Assembly (NCBI RefSeq): GCF_033115175.1
Contig: NC_084838.1
Location: 39,287,468-39,351,467, forward strand
Direction: 5' to 3'
Source of the DNA: Lepus europaeus
Taxonomy: Eukaryota; Chordata; Mammalia; Lagomorpha; Leporidae
DNA: 64,000 nt
Part shown: positions 30,485 to 41,795 of the stretch, in pieces
Numbering within the stretch: position 1 is the first letter of the stretch
Layout of the letters: each line of letters begins with the position of its first letter
The notes under the pieces: model-generated
Database searches by the model: none
Seen by the model: the letters and a program-made list of their open reading frames with translations, nothing else
Told to the model about the DNA's origin: nothing
Made by a program: the position numbers and the translations under genes

Positions 30485-31010
30485 CTTCCTCCGCAGATCA
30501 CACTTCCTCCGCAGCTCAGGAAACGTATCTATCACTGCCCGAACCAATTGCCACGAACTCGGCGCCTTCCACATTGGAAAGTTATTCTCTCGTGGACCCG
30601 GGGCTCAGAATTCCAACGCAGGCCTCAGTGCCCTACCATCAAGGTGTCCACAGAGCGAATTCCCCACCAGAGGCACAAGGGATGTCAGTTTCCTGGCCTC
30701 TTCCAGCTTCCAGGGGCTGCCTGGACCCCGTGGCTCCTGGTCCTTTCTCCACCTTCAGAGCCGGCACCTCGGTGTGAGTCTTTCTCACGTGGCGCCTGTC
30801 CGACCCGCCTTTCCTCATGGAATTGCTTTCTTCCCAAGGCTGGGAGATGTGTGATCGGTTGGGCTGATGAGGATAAAATAGGATGACTCTCCCACATGGA
30901 GAGCCACCGCCGAGGCCCCGCCACACACGCGAAGTGTGCTGTTCACAGGTGCCCAGGGGTCAGGAGGTGAACGCTTTGGGGAAGCCGTTATTCTGTCCAC
31001 TGTATCCTGT
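30485..31010 (-). mobile_element. ERVL-MaLR-type LTR fossil (MLT1/MST-like), antisense
   Basis: Blocks AACCAATTGCCACGAACTCG, ACCATCAAGGTGTCCACAGA, GGCCTCTTCCAGCTTCCAGG and GGGGAAGCCGTTATTCTGTC occur in the order of the same antisense LTR family seen at 3.9 kb. An old, degraded remnant. 31,010-31,680 is unique. Confidence 0.5.
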
Positions 31011-31679
31011 CGGTAGACAAGGCGGGGGGTCTCCTGGAGGCCACTGGGTTGCGGTACCAGGCTTTCAGAATCTCAGGTGACTTCTAGGACTTTCCTCCAG
31101 TTGATCCAGAGGCGCCCCTTCCCAAGCTCTGAGTTCTTCCCAGATGCCCTTGCTCTCGGGCGCTGCTCTGGTCTACCTTAACAATGCATTCCCAGGAGAC
31201 AGCAAGAAGCAGGCTCTGGTGTTTGTCCATTACAACCTCAGGCGCTGATGTCACGGGCCTGGATAAGCACTGCTCCGCAGCTCCTAAAAGCCGGCCAGGG
31301 ATCCGACCCTTGGGCAGCAGCGGGGCAGCCCCCAGTCACAGGCACCTGACTTGTGGTGCCCAGCTGCCAAAGGGACCGTGAACGTCAGTGTTGCAAAGGC
31401 TGCGGGTGACACACCTGGGGAGAGGCGGGGACCCCCCCTCAGACGCTATTCATGAGGGAATAGCAAGACAGAGTGCAATGGTGACTGCAGAGGCCTGAGT
31501 CAGCGGCATCCTGCCCAGGCTGTGGCGACGTCCTGCGCTCAGGGCCCCAGCGAATGCAACTTTTCAAGATCTGGGAGGAGGAAGCTTTGGAGGCCAGTTT
31601 TCGCTCAGCAACCGAGATGCTCATTGGGATGCCTGCGTCATTGGGATTTCTGTCTTAGGGCCATTAGAGGAAAATTATT

Positions 31680-32001
31680 ATTTTGTAAATATTTATTTAT
31701 TTGAAAGGCACAGTTATACAGACAGAGAGGGAGAGACAGAGAGGGAGATCTTCCATCCTCTGGCTCACTCTCCAAGTGGCCACAACCGCCAGGACTGGGC
31801 CAGGCAGAAGCCAGGAACTTCATGGGGGCTTCCGCATGGGTGCAGGGGCCCAAGCACTCGGGCCATCGTCCACTGCTTTCCTAGGTCGTTAGCAGGGAGC
31901 TAGATTCAGAAGTGGAGCAGCCGGGACTCAAACTGGTGCCCGTATGGGATGCTGGCACTGCAGGCAGCAGCTTAACCCGCTATGCCACAGCGCCAGCCCC
32001 T
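31680..32001 (-). mobile_element. CSINE
   Basis: AAATATTTATTTATTTGAAA tail to head GCTATGCCACAGCGCCAGCC. Near full length. 32,000-32,440 is unique. Confidence 0.9.
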
Positions 32002-32439
32002 AGTGGAAAACTTATTAATGACCTTCTAGTCAGAATGGTTAACAACCCAATTATTTGCCTCTCCCTGCATGAAGATAAAAACCAGGGCGGGACTAGGATG
32101 TGCTTCCTTAATCGATAGCCAGCACTGTATCTATCGGTCCTGATTCCTGACGTGATTGACAACCACACATAGATCTGCCTTGTTTAAACCTGACTCAGTG
32201 CATGTCCCCACCTGCAAGAGGATGAGTGCGCCCTCTAACCAACCAGGAGCGTGGACGCAGCGCATTCAGGCTGCTTCCGTCTGACTAAGCTGAGCAAACT
32301 TCAATTCTCAAATGATTTAAGACAAGCCGTATGTCAAGAAGAGCTAGGCATCCATCGCCAACAGGGCTAAATGGGCACCTTCTTCATAAGCCTCTTGAAA
32401 GTCGAGTTAGGCCACTTGCTCACTGATTCTTTTTTTTCT

Positions 32440-32573
32440 GTAAATTATTTATGTCTTTTCACTTTATTTGAAAGGCAGAAGGAGAGAGGGAGAGAGAAGG
32501 AGAGAGAGGGAGAGAGGGGGAGAGAGAAGGAGAGAGAGAGAGAAGGAGAGAGAGAAGGAGAGAGAGAGAAGGA

Positions 32574-32607
<34 letters not shown>

Positions 32608-32965
32608 AAGGAGAGAGAGAGAGGGAGAGGGAGAGAGAGAGAGGGAGATAGAGAGGGAGAGATAAGAGAGACGGAGGGAGAGATAAGAGAGACGGAGAGA
32701 GAGAGAGGGAGAGAGATCTTCCATTGCTGGTTCACTTCCCAAATGTCTGCAACCGCCTCGGCTGGGCTTGAAGCCAGGAGCCTGGAACTTGATACAGATC
32801 TCCTAAGTGGGTGGCAGGGACCCAAGGTCTTACGCCACCGCCATCACCATCGCCTGTCGTCTCCCAGGGCATGCATTAGCAAAAGGCCAGGTTGGAAGTG
32901 GAGACGCTGGGTCTCCAACAAGGCACTCTGCTGATAGGGGAGGCAGGCGTCCCAGTACATCCCAG
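32440..32965 (-). mobile_element. CSINE with expanded GA microsatellite
   Basis: A C-repeat in minus orientation whose normally short GA run has grown to about 240 bases of GAGAGAAGG-type units (32,476-32,716). The body resumes at TCTTCCATTGCTGGTTCACT. Long Glu/Arg and Ser/Leu frames here are artefacts. Confidence 0.85.
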
Positions 32966-34905
32966 GCAGCCGCCCGCTGCTGTGCGCATTCCCCGCATCC
33001 CGCCCATCTTTTGTTGGGCGCATACTGCAAGCTTGGTTTTGGTACTTTAATTGGCACTGGGTCATGTTCATTTGTGTACTGGTTATGAACACTGGGACAT
33101 TATCTCCAGCTTTTGGAATATGTGCAAAGCTTCCTGCAATGGATGGACTCCCTTGCTGCCCACACGTACCCGGGTACCGCCCCCACAGATACTCTGACTG
33201 TCTCCACCCACTCTGCCCCCAGTGCTGTCATGGCCTCTGAGGCCCCTGGGGAATCACCCACACACACCACACTGACCCTCCCAGGCCTCCGGGGGAGGGG
33301 CCCGGGCTGCTGGAAACTTTAGTCAAGCAGAGACGGTTAACAGCTGCAGAAACATCTCCAGAGTGAGCCGCAAAAAGGAAATATTGTAGCAGTTGTTGCC
33401 ATGCCCTTTGGTGGCTTCTTTGAAAATGGCCTGTCAGGCCCTGCCCTGGTAAAAGACACCAGTGATGACAGGTACCCCACAGCCCACAGAACCCTCTGGG
33501 CGGCTTCTGACATCCACCCCCGCCTCGCCCGGGCACACCCCGACAGGCTGCAGGGTCCCGGGCATGCGTGTGTCGTGCACGTGCACATACGCATCGCCGG
33601 CCTCTCCTCAGTCCCATCCCGGAGGTGACAAGTGTGCGCTCCTGCCTGCACGGCCACGTTTCTCTGGGACAGCTGAGCAGTGCTTCGGGCAAGCTCCAGG
33701 GCCCAGTGCAGGGTCCGCCACACACCACCAACCACACGAACTGTCAGCCTGTAGCGAGGACTTTTTCTCCTTCCTTCCTCCTCCCCAGCTGGCAGACGGG
33801 TTTTTGAGGGGGCAGGTGTCACCCACAAGGCAGTGGGTTTTCTTGCCTCCCTGCTGGCCCTGGTTTCCAGTGCCATCCCCGATGTAGGCCCCTTGGGAGT
33901 CCCTGTGAGGGGTCACATCTTGCAAGCCCAGTGTTCGGGAGTGCTTTCTGCCCAGTGGGCCCTTCTCCCCTTCCCAAGTCTCCCTCTCTTCTCCATCGGC
34001 CGGGCCATCACCACCCATGAGGGCCTCGCAGGCCTCAGGGACTCCCTCACAAATGCCTCTTTTCTTGCAGGGCTGAGTACAAAGAGGGCAGAGTTAGGGC
34101 TTTTTCAAGGGAGACCTTTTCTAGGAAAGTAAGACCAAGAAAATGTGAAAGTCTTGGTGGCTCAGAATGTGCACACTCAGCATCTGGGTCTGCCTCATCT
34201 CTCGGCCTCACCTGTCTTGGGAGCTTTGGCCCAGTTAACCCCCCATGCACCTGCTCCCTAGCCTCCCCTCAAGGCTTGGGGAGGGGCAGTGCTGCCCAGT
34301 CATTTCCAGGGGCGCGCCAGCTGTGGCTTGTCCTCCTCGTCAGCCCCGGGCCCAGACCCAATCCACAGCCTCTGCCTCCTGGACTCAGAGGCAAGGACAC
34401 AGGAGCTGCCGGGAGGCAGGAAGCATGAAGGGCTGACAGTCACAGGGGAAACCGGCCTGAGATGCTGGCACAGGGGCCAGCCCCCCGGGACGGCTCTGGA
34501 GTGAGAACCTGTGTGTGGGAGCCTCACTTGTCAGTCCTGAAAGCCCCCAAGCCGATGGCGGGGGGACGTGAGCCCCATTTGAGGAGCTGCCAGGTCAGGA
34601 TCCCCTTATGGGAACCCACAGCTGCCTGGGAACCCCAGGATGCCGAAGAGCCAGGGTTCCAGAGCAGGACCCCCCACTTGGATGGGGGAGGATGGAGCCT
34701 CACGCTGGAGCAATAATTGGGGTGATCATTTTGGGCGGGTTGGAACCCAAAGAGCAGCAACTACATACACATGGGCAAGCCCCAGGGGACAGCAGTGGTC
34801 AGGAGGGGAGGGTGGGCCACTCAGGGAGGAGCCCCAGAGCCCAGCACTGCCAAAGTGGGTCTCAGGAACACAAAGGGGGAGTGCTGGCAGGACGCAGCGC
34901 CAGGC
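32966..34905. other. Unique GC-rich intergenic sequence upstream of CD72
   Basis: No SINE and no gene I can support. Several frames are open because the stretch is GC-rich, but none shows a domain, a conserved block or a consistent exon chain. Confidence 0.5.
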
Positions 34906-34925
34906 CCCCCCCCCCCCCCCCCCCC
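34906..34925. repeat. Poly-C tract
   Basis: A run of nearly 20 C residues about 260 bases upstream of the CD72 ATG. Likely to vary in length. Confidence 0.95.
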
Positions 34926-35010
34926 GCCCTGTGCCCTGGCCCTCAGCATCCTCTCTGGCCCCCTCTCTGGCCGGGCCCAAGGATGCCTCTGCTTCACTGA
35001 CTCATTCATA

Positions 35011-35023
35011 CCTTCCTCTTTTG
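35011..35023 (-). promoter_or_regulatory. PU.1 (ETS) site in the CD72 promoter
   Basis: CCTTCCTCTTTTG reads CAAAAGAGGAAGG on the other strand, a near-perfect PU.1 site, about 160 bases before the ATG. PU.1 and PAX5 are known regulators of mouse CD72, so the site is plausible; function here is inferred. Confidence 0.55.
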
Positions 35024-35179
35024 TGACGGCAAGTCACAGCGGCAAGTGCTGAGCTGCGCCCCGCCACAGGGGGAACTCAGAGCCGAGGAGTGAGCACGGT
35101 CTGAGGGCAGAAGGGCAAGAGGGGCTCAGGCCGGCGGCAGAGAGTGGGGAGCCGGGTGGAGGCGGAGGTGCTGGGCACC

Positions 35180-38100
35180 ATGGCGGAGGCCATCACCTAT
35201 GCGGACCTGCGGTTTGTGAAGGCTCCCCTGAGGAAGAGCGTCTCCCTCCCGGGACAGGGTAAGGGCGGTCCCAACCTCCTCCACGACCTGCCCGCCCCCA
35301 CCCCCACTCCCACCCTCCTCCTTTTACTCTCTCCTCTCCACTGCCAGAGTCCGACGAGGATGGAGAACTCACCTACGAGAACGTGCAGGTGCCCCTAGGC
35401 CCAGGGGGGCCCCAGAGCTTGGCTCCCTCTGCAACAGGGGACCAGGCAGGTATTGCGAGCACAGGGGATTTGTGTGTTTGTGGGGGCCGTGTCCTGAGCT
35501 GGGGAGTCCACGGTGGTCTCCAGAGGACAGTACCCTGGCCGGGAAGGGGAGGGCAACTGGGGCCACGTGTGAGGGCTGTCCCAAAGCCAGGCGGAGGGGA
35601 AGCGGGCAGGCTGGGGCTGGAGGAGGGAGGTGGCAGCTGCGAGGGGGGCTGAGCTCCCACGGAAAACGGGAAAGGGGGGTGGTGGAGAGGTGAGAGTGAT
35701 CCAGGCTGGAGCCAGTGGAAAAGCCCCTCCCCACCCCGAGGAAATGCTAGAGGGAGACCCAGGAGGGCAATGATGGGGTTCCCCGAGAGAGAGGATCAGG
35801 CGAGGGAGTCCCTGCGGTCACCAGGAGTTCAGGGAGCGGCGAGGGCGTCCCAGAGCAGCTGCAGGCAGAGGGCAACAGCGGGCGCGCTGGGGCCTCGGCC
35901 GGCGGCGGGAGGCTGCGGGGCAGCCACTGACGCTCCCTTCCCCAGACGGCCAGGCGGAGCTGCCAACCACGGCCAGGAGCGGCGCGGCGTCACCAGCTGC
36001 CGGGCGGACGCTGGCTGGTGGGTATCGTCCCCGCAGGAGCCCGGGGGAGGGAGGGTGGCGCCTTCCCCCGGGGATGAGCATTCCCGGTGCGGCCCCAGCT
36101 GACACCCCATTCCCGCGCCTCCCCGCCTTTGCCCTCTCTCCTCTGAGATTCAGCTCCCCTCCTGCCAGGCAGCGCCCCTCAATCCGCGTTGCCAGTAACA
36201 CCCCCCAGGCCTTATTCTGGAACATTCTCCCTCTTCACCTCCAAACCATCCCCACACCTAAGGAGGCCGGCCATGGCCGCCCCCTCACCCCTGCGGGGTC
36301 CTCCTAGGGATGCTTTCCCGAGGTTGTCCCCCACCCCAGCCCCTCAGCTTTCTTCCCACTGTCCCTGAAGGCCAAGGCCGGGCAGCCTGCTCCCAGTCCC
36401 TCCAGCTGGGCCTGCTCCTCACCTGCCTGCTGTTGGGGGTGGCTGCCATCTCCCTGGGCGTGCGATGTGAGTATGGCTGACCCTGGTTTCCCCATTAACC
36501 CAAACCACTTTGTCCCCTCCTGCCCCGGCAAAGATTCCCTTCCTCAGCAGAACCTTCAGTCCCTGCCCGGCCTCGGCTTCCCATCTGGCTGCTGCTGCCC
36601 CTCCCTAACCTCCAGTTCCTCCCTCCTGAAGCTTTTGACAGTCAGATCTTACATGTCAGCTCATGGCGGGGGAGGGGGGGCTGCAAAATGTGGAGATGGG
36701 GCTGCTGCTGCAGTGCCGGGGCTCCGGGGCGTGGCTGGAGCGGAGGCCCTCCAAACCCCTCTCTGTGGCCGCCCAGATGTGCAGGTGTCTCAGCAGCTCC
36801 GGCAGATGGACGGGGTTCTGGAAGCCACTAACAGCAGCCTTCTGCAGCAGCTCCACCTCAGGATAATCCAGCTAGGGCAGAGCGAAATGGACCTGCAGGG
36901 CTCCAAGAGAGAGCTGGCTCAGAGTCAGGAAACCCTCCAGGCTGAGCAGAGGGGCCGCCAGGCTGCCGAGGAGCGGTTACAGGGCTGCCAGTCGGACAAG
37001 GAAAAGACACAGGAGACCTTGCAGAGCGAGGTGGCACAGAGACGGGCCCTGCAGCAGAGGCTGAGCCACGTTCAGGACACGCTGAAGCCCTTCTTCACGT
37101 GCCCCTCACGAGGTATCTGCCCTGGGGAGAGGGGATGCGGAGGGGCTGGCTGGGAGGGGACACCGGGGGCGGGAGTCTGCAAGCTCTCAGGAGCCAGCGA
37201 GCTGTTCAGGAGAGGGGCAGTGAACCGGAGCAGTGGCTGACAAGGGCTTTAGTCTCGGCCAACAGGGAGAAGGATCAAGCTGCATCCTGGATTGAGGGGG
37301 ACCCCTGAGCTCCAGGGCAGATCCTTGTGGGGAGAGCAGGTGCAGCCAGCAGTGCCAATCACATCGTCCAGAGTAGCCTGGCAAACTCAGGTGTCAGCTG
37401 GCTGACAGCTGCAGCAAGGATCCGCAACCCCCTGAGTTCAGATGTGAGGTTGGTTGTACGTTTTTTCTTTTTTTTTTTCTTTCTTTCTTTTTCTTTCTTT
37501 CTTTTTTTTTTTTTTTTTTTTTTTTGACAAGCAGAGTGGACAGTGAGAGAGAGACAGAGAGAAAGGTCTTCCTTTTGCTGTTGGTTCACCCTCCAATGGC
37601 CGCCACGGGATCCAATGGCAGGAGCCAGGTGCTTATCCTAGTCTCCCATGGGGTGCAGGGCCCAAGGACTTGGGCCATCCTCCACTGCACTCCCTGGCCA
37701 CAGCAGAGAGCTGGCCTGGAAGAGGGGCAACCGGGACAGGATCGGTGCCCCGACTGGGACTAGAACCCGGTGTGCCGGCGCTGCAAGGTGGAGGATTAGC
37801 CTAGTGAGCCGCGGCGCCGGCCGGTTGTACGTTTTTTCAAAAGACAGGGTCCATAGCTTTAACTGATTTTTGCTCCATCGAGAGCCCCTCGGAGGTGAGG
37901 CATTCCTGCCTGCTGGAGGGGGGCAGGGCAGCTGGAGTTCATGGGTGGCACCTGCAGTGAGACGGGTGAGTGCTGTGGGTTAGGGACTTACTCCAGCTGT
38001 GCCCATCCACTTTGAACGGACACACGACGGGGGAAAGGCCAGGCTGAAGCAGGCTGAGGTTCTGTGCAAGGCGCCGGGGCCAAGGGGGCTGGAGATGGTT

Positions 38101-40982
38101 ATGGTTAGGCTCTATTATCTGAGGGGCAGGAAGACTGTGCACGTACCTCCGGCTCTCGTTCCCTTGGTCTCCTTATTCTGTGCCCCCAGTCCCGTGCCAG
38201 TGCTGCCACCCGTTCCCATAGCTTCCCACACTGCTGCTCTGTCGGAAGGGCAGCTGCAGACTTCTGTTCCCAACACAGCCGCCCGCTCCTCCAGGCCTTC
38301 CCCACACTCCCTCCACCTCATTGAGGCCCCCCACCTGCTGGTCCCCCACTTTCACTCTTCCCACCAGCTGTCACCTGTTTTCACCTCCCTCCTTACCTAT
38401 ATTGGGTTCCAAGCCCATGGCTCAGCTACTCATTCCTTTATGCCATGGTCTTTCTGGTGCACTTGACCTGCAAGACCTCAACTCTGGCTCAACCCAGTTG
38501 ACCACTTTACCCAGGCCTGCACCAAGGTGTGCCAGGTTGTGTAATCGTTCCACCTGGCGCCACTGAGACTCCAGTCTCCAAGCACTGCCTGGCAACCTGT
38601 GTGTGGTCAGCCTGCTTTCCATAGTAACTTCTTCCCTACTACCTTCCTCTCGCTTTCAGCGGACGCCCTCATTTCTTGCTTCCTTAGAGGGGGCTGCCCT
38701 CCATTCCCCACCACCAAGTCTATAAACCCATTGAAACCTTGCCCATCCTGGCCTTTTGCAAGGCTAACTGCAACAGCTTTTTGAATTCTTTCCCTAGCCG
38801 TTACTCCTACTCTCCCCAGTCCATTCTTCATATTAGAGCCAGGGAGATCCTTTAAAAATGAAAACCTGACCATGCCTTCCGGGTCTAGAATATGTCATTC
38901 CAGTTGATCACACGGTTAAGGGATTCACATGGCAAAGTTTTGAATGTGCAGTGGAGGATGTTTAGGGAGCAAAAGAGATGAATGAATGAGTGAGGGCCTA
39001 GTGAATAGTTAAGGGCGCCGGGTGAGATTAGACAAAATTCAGGTGTACTGCAAGTGTTCAGGAATTGGAGGTAGGAATACCGGTCCTATTAAAACTCCCA
39101 GATCATAAAGAAGTGATGTTGTTCAGTGTTAAGACCTTTTAGTGAGAGTACATAGACCTGGCATTTCCGAGGGTGGAGGCGGGGCGGGGCGGGGCGGGGC
39201 GAGACTGCAGAGGTGAGGGACCAGAAGTGCCCGCAGGTGCTGGGAGGAGCCCTGAGGGGATGCTGTGAGCAACCAGATTGCTGGGTGGTCGCTTTCATCC
39301 CGAGTGCTGCTGCTGTCACATTCTCCCTGCCTTTTAGACACCTGCTGCCCGGTGGGATGGACACTGAGCCGGGACAAATGCTTTCACATCTCACTCATTG
39401 AGAGAGATTGGGAGGAAAGCCAGAGATATTGTAAATCTCTGTCGTCTGACCTGGCCACAGACAAAGACAGATATTATTCAGTAAGTAAGCGCACGCTTCC
39501 GCACAGACCGGAGGGCTGCTAGTTGATAAAGAGACACGTGTCACCAAGTCGGCATGGCAGAGCACGCTGGCACCTGGACTGTGGCCGACGTGGCCGATCG
39601 TGATACTCTGCTGCACCGAGGTGCCGGCAGCCTCTCCGGCTTCTCAGCACAGCGCTCCAGGGGGCCCCTCCCAGCTGCCTAGCACCGGCCAGAGAGCCGC
39701 CGTGTAGCAGCTTTCTCTCCTTCAGTCTCACATCTGAGCTCCCGGGGCAGCTCTCCAGGCTGATGACCAGTCTTTGACCCTCGTGGTCCCTTGGGCCGAG
39801 AGGTGCATTACCGGGCGGGCTGGATGGTGGTTACTGGCTGGACCACAACAACCCATGGGATGCCTCCCCTCCCAAGGCCGGTAGAAATCCTTACCCAGCT
39901 GGGAAGTGATCTAAAGGGTGACCCTTGAAGAACACGAGGCCAAGTCACCGATGAGCTGTCGAGTGCCAAAGGCAGGCTCAGCCCTCTTACCAGAGTTCAT
40001 AGGCCCCCCTTCCTCCAGTGTCCATTTTCTGCCACGCTCTCCACACCCCTGTGTTCTCTCGAACTCTCCCCTCAGGTGTTTCACACTAGCAGCTTAAGGT
40101 TGCAGTTGTCATGGGATGCTTCGTATTGGATTGGCCTCAGCTTTAATAATGGCTGGCAGTGGAGTGACGGTACAGTGTATTATGGGTAAGTTCGTTAGGA
40201 TTTTTGTATGCTTTCAACTCTATAATCCCTTCATAATGACACAATAATGAGACCTCCTCCTTAGGTCCTGATTCCAAAACGTTTTCATCAGTTAATACTG
40301 TAATTGCCTATTTGTTTCCTCTATTTAAGCACCTTTAAGGGCAGTCTTAGTCTCTACTGTATCCCTAGTATGCAGAAGTATATGGCACATTTAAAAACAA
40401 TTAATTGGAATAATTTCTAGGTCAGGATCGATGTCCTCTTTGAGAAGGAGAAGCTGAGGTTGAGCCGGGGCTTGACCACTAAGTGCCAGCATCCTAACTT
40501 CCCAAGCTGAGGCTGTGCTATACCAGTCAGGGCCACTTGGGGCACTATAGCAGCCCCAGGGAAATAGGAAAGCAGGTTAACCCCAAGGATCAACCGGAGA
40601 GTCCCTGACCCAAGGTGGTCACTTCTCATGTTCGCGGAGCCCGTGATTTCATCCTAAGATCTCGGGCAAGTTTCCCTGCTCTGGCCCCAAAGCCTCTTAG
40701 GTTTGAATCCAGACACGTGTCCCCGAGCCATGCGTCAGGAGGCACAGGCAGTTAGGACTCGGGCTAGGTTTTGTGCAGGGCATGGGGAGGGAAGGGAGGA
40801 TTCGGTCTCTCAGTTTCACTTCACCACCCTTTAGGTTTAGTACTCAAACCCCAAAATGTGCTGTGTTAAAAATGAACTGGTCACGGAGAACTCTGGAGCC
40901 ACGGGACTGTAAGGTTCGTCTTCCCTGCATCTGTGAGGTGGCCTCTTTCCAGTTTCCAGACGAGGAGCACCCTTTGCCCTGA
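35180..40982 (+). CDS. CD72: B-cell differentiation antigen CD72
   Basis: A type II membrane C-type-lectin co-receptor of B cells that dampens BCR signalling through SHP-1. Eight coding exons: 35180-35258, 35348-35449, 35946-36017, 36371-36466, 36777-37112, 39338-39480, 40076-40185, 40835-40982. All join in phase, giving 361 residues (human 359). ITIM ITYADL has Tyr7, and a second motif LTYENV has Tyr36. The membrane span is about 96-115 (LQLGLLLTCLLLGVAAISLG). A coiled-coil stalk covers about 118-228 (VSQQLRQMDGVLEATNSSLL onwards). The lectin-like domain covers about 230-353 with paired cysteines (DTCCPVGW, DKCFHIS, RYCKSL, PKCAVL, RDCKV, LPCICEV) and the WIGLS motif. Exon 4 uses an unusual GAAG acceptor. 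A spliced 3' UTR exon probably starts at 41,232. It converges on TESK1. Confidence 0.95.
37468..37822 (-). mobile_element. CSINE, young subfamily, in CD72 intron 5
   Basis: T/C-rich tail, GACAAGCAGAGTGGACAGTG, and head GTGAGCCGCGGCGCCGGCC. Flanked by an exact 16-base target-site duplication, GGTTGTACGTTTTTTC, at 37,452-37,467 and 37,823-37,838. Its exactness marks a recent insertion. Confidence 0.97.
38640..38920 (+). repeat. L2 LINE fragment in CD72 intron 5
   Basis: CCAGTCCATTCTTCATATTA followed by AGCCAGGGAGATCCTTTAAA and ACCTGACCATG follows the L2 3' region in sense orientation. Confidence 0.6.
39176..39204. repeat. (GGCGG)n short tandem repeat
   Basis: About five tandem GGGGC units inside CD72 intron 5, 135 bases before exon 6. 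Confidence 0.9.
40275..40410 (+). repeat. L2 LINE 3'-end fragment in CD72 intron 7
   Basis: TAAGGGCAGTCTTAGTCTCT, TACTGTATCCCTAGTATGCA and ATGGCACATTTA follow the end of L2 in sense orientation. Confidence 0.55.
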
Positions 40983-41551
40983 TCTGGGTGAGTGGAGCGA
41001 GGGTGGCGGCACGGCGAGTCCAAGGGGTAGAGGGCTGAAGAGCAGGGCCGGGGGGCAGAGGGCAGCGGGCGGCGTTCTTCCTGGACAGTGGGTGGGGCTG
41101 CGGCTTGGGAGTGGAGAGGGGCAGGTTAAGACCTAAAACTGAAGGGAGGCTGGGGCGGTGGCTGTCCAGGGAGCTGGCCGGGGACCCAATGACAGTCACC
41201 AGTGGAGCTCACAGATGCTGTACTCTTCCAGATATTCATGCTGACGAGAGCCTGTGACCCTCACCTCTAACCTGTGGACTTCGGGGCCAAACCTCAGTGC
41301 CTCCACCCCGCCCCCCAAGTACTTCCTCTCCGGGCAGTGCCCAGCCAAGGCCTGATCCACACCTGACACTCTAGCCAGCAGCTGCCTAAAACCTTGTCCC
41401 AGAAACTGGTCTCTTCCTGGGAAAAGGGTGACGAAGCCTTGAGAAGGGACTTTGGCCTCCCCAAGAACCTCCCTTGGCAGCATGGGAGTGGGGCGGGGAG
41501 GAGGGCGCACGGGCTGAGGGGATAAGGGCAGCCCGGGGCCAGCCAGGCAGT

Positions 41552-41557
41552 TTTATT
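41552..41557 (-). terminator. TESK1 poly(A) signal
   Basis: TTTATT on the plus strand is AATAAA for TESK1, about 240 bases past its stop. No canonical AATAAA was found for CD72 on the plus strand here; only AAATAAT at 41,569-41,575, 12 bases further on. Confidence 0.75.
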
Positions 41558-41795
41558 GAAATATTTTTAAATAATCGCGCGTGTTAGTCTTGTGTGTCAG
41601 CAATGCTGTGTCTGGTTCAGTGATCCCCACGGGAGGGCAAGCCCAGGGGTCGGATAGGAAAAGTGCTCCATCCCTCGAGTCCACGCTGAGGCTCCCCTAG
41701 ACGGGGAGAAGAGCCGGTCAGCCCGTCTGGGGCTGGCACTGGCCAGCAAGTGCACTCTGTCCTCACAGGGTGTCCCGAGACCACAGGCCCCACTG

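Noticed and set aside
32371-32934. A 187-codon Glu/Arg-rich frame and its antisense Ser/Leu partner
   Set aside because: Repeat artefact of the GA expansion inside a CSINE.
33228-34018. Several 130-180-codon frames upstream of CD72
   Set aside because: Overlapping frames on both strands in GC-rich sequence, no shared motif with known families and no consistent splice pattern.
36467-37240. A 257-codon frame across CD72 exon 5 as a separate gene
   Set aside because: It reads intron 4, exon 5 and intron 5 through; the part with conserved residues is the CD72 coiled-coil exon.
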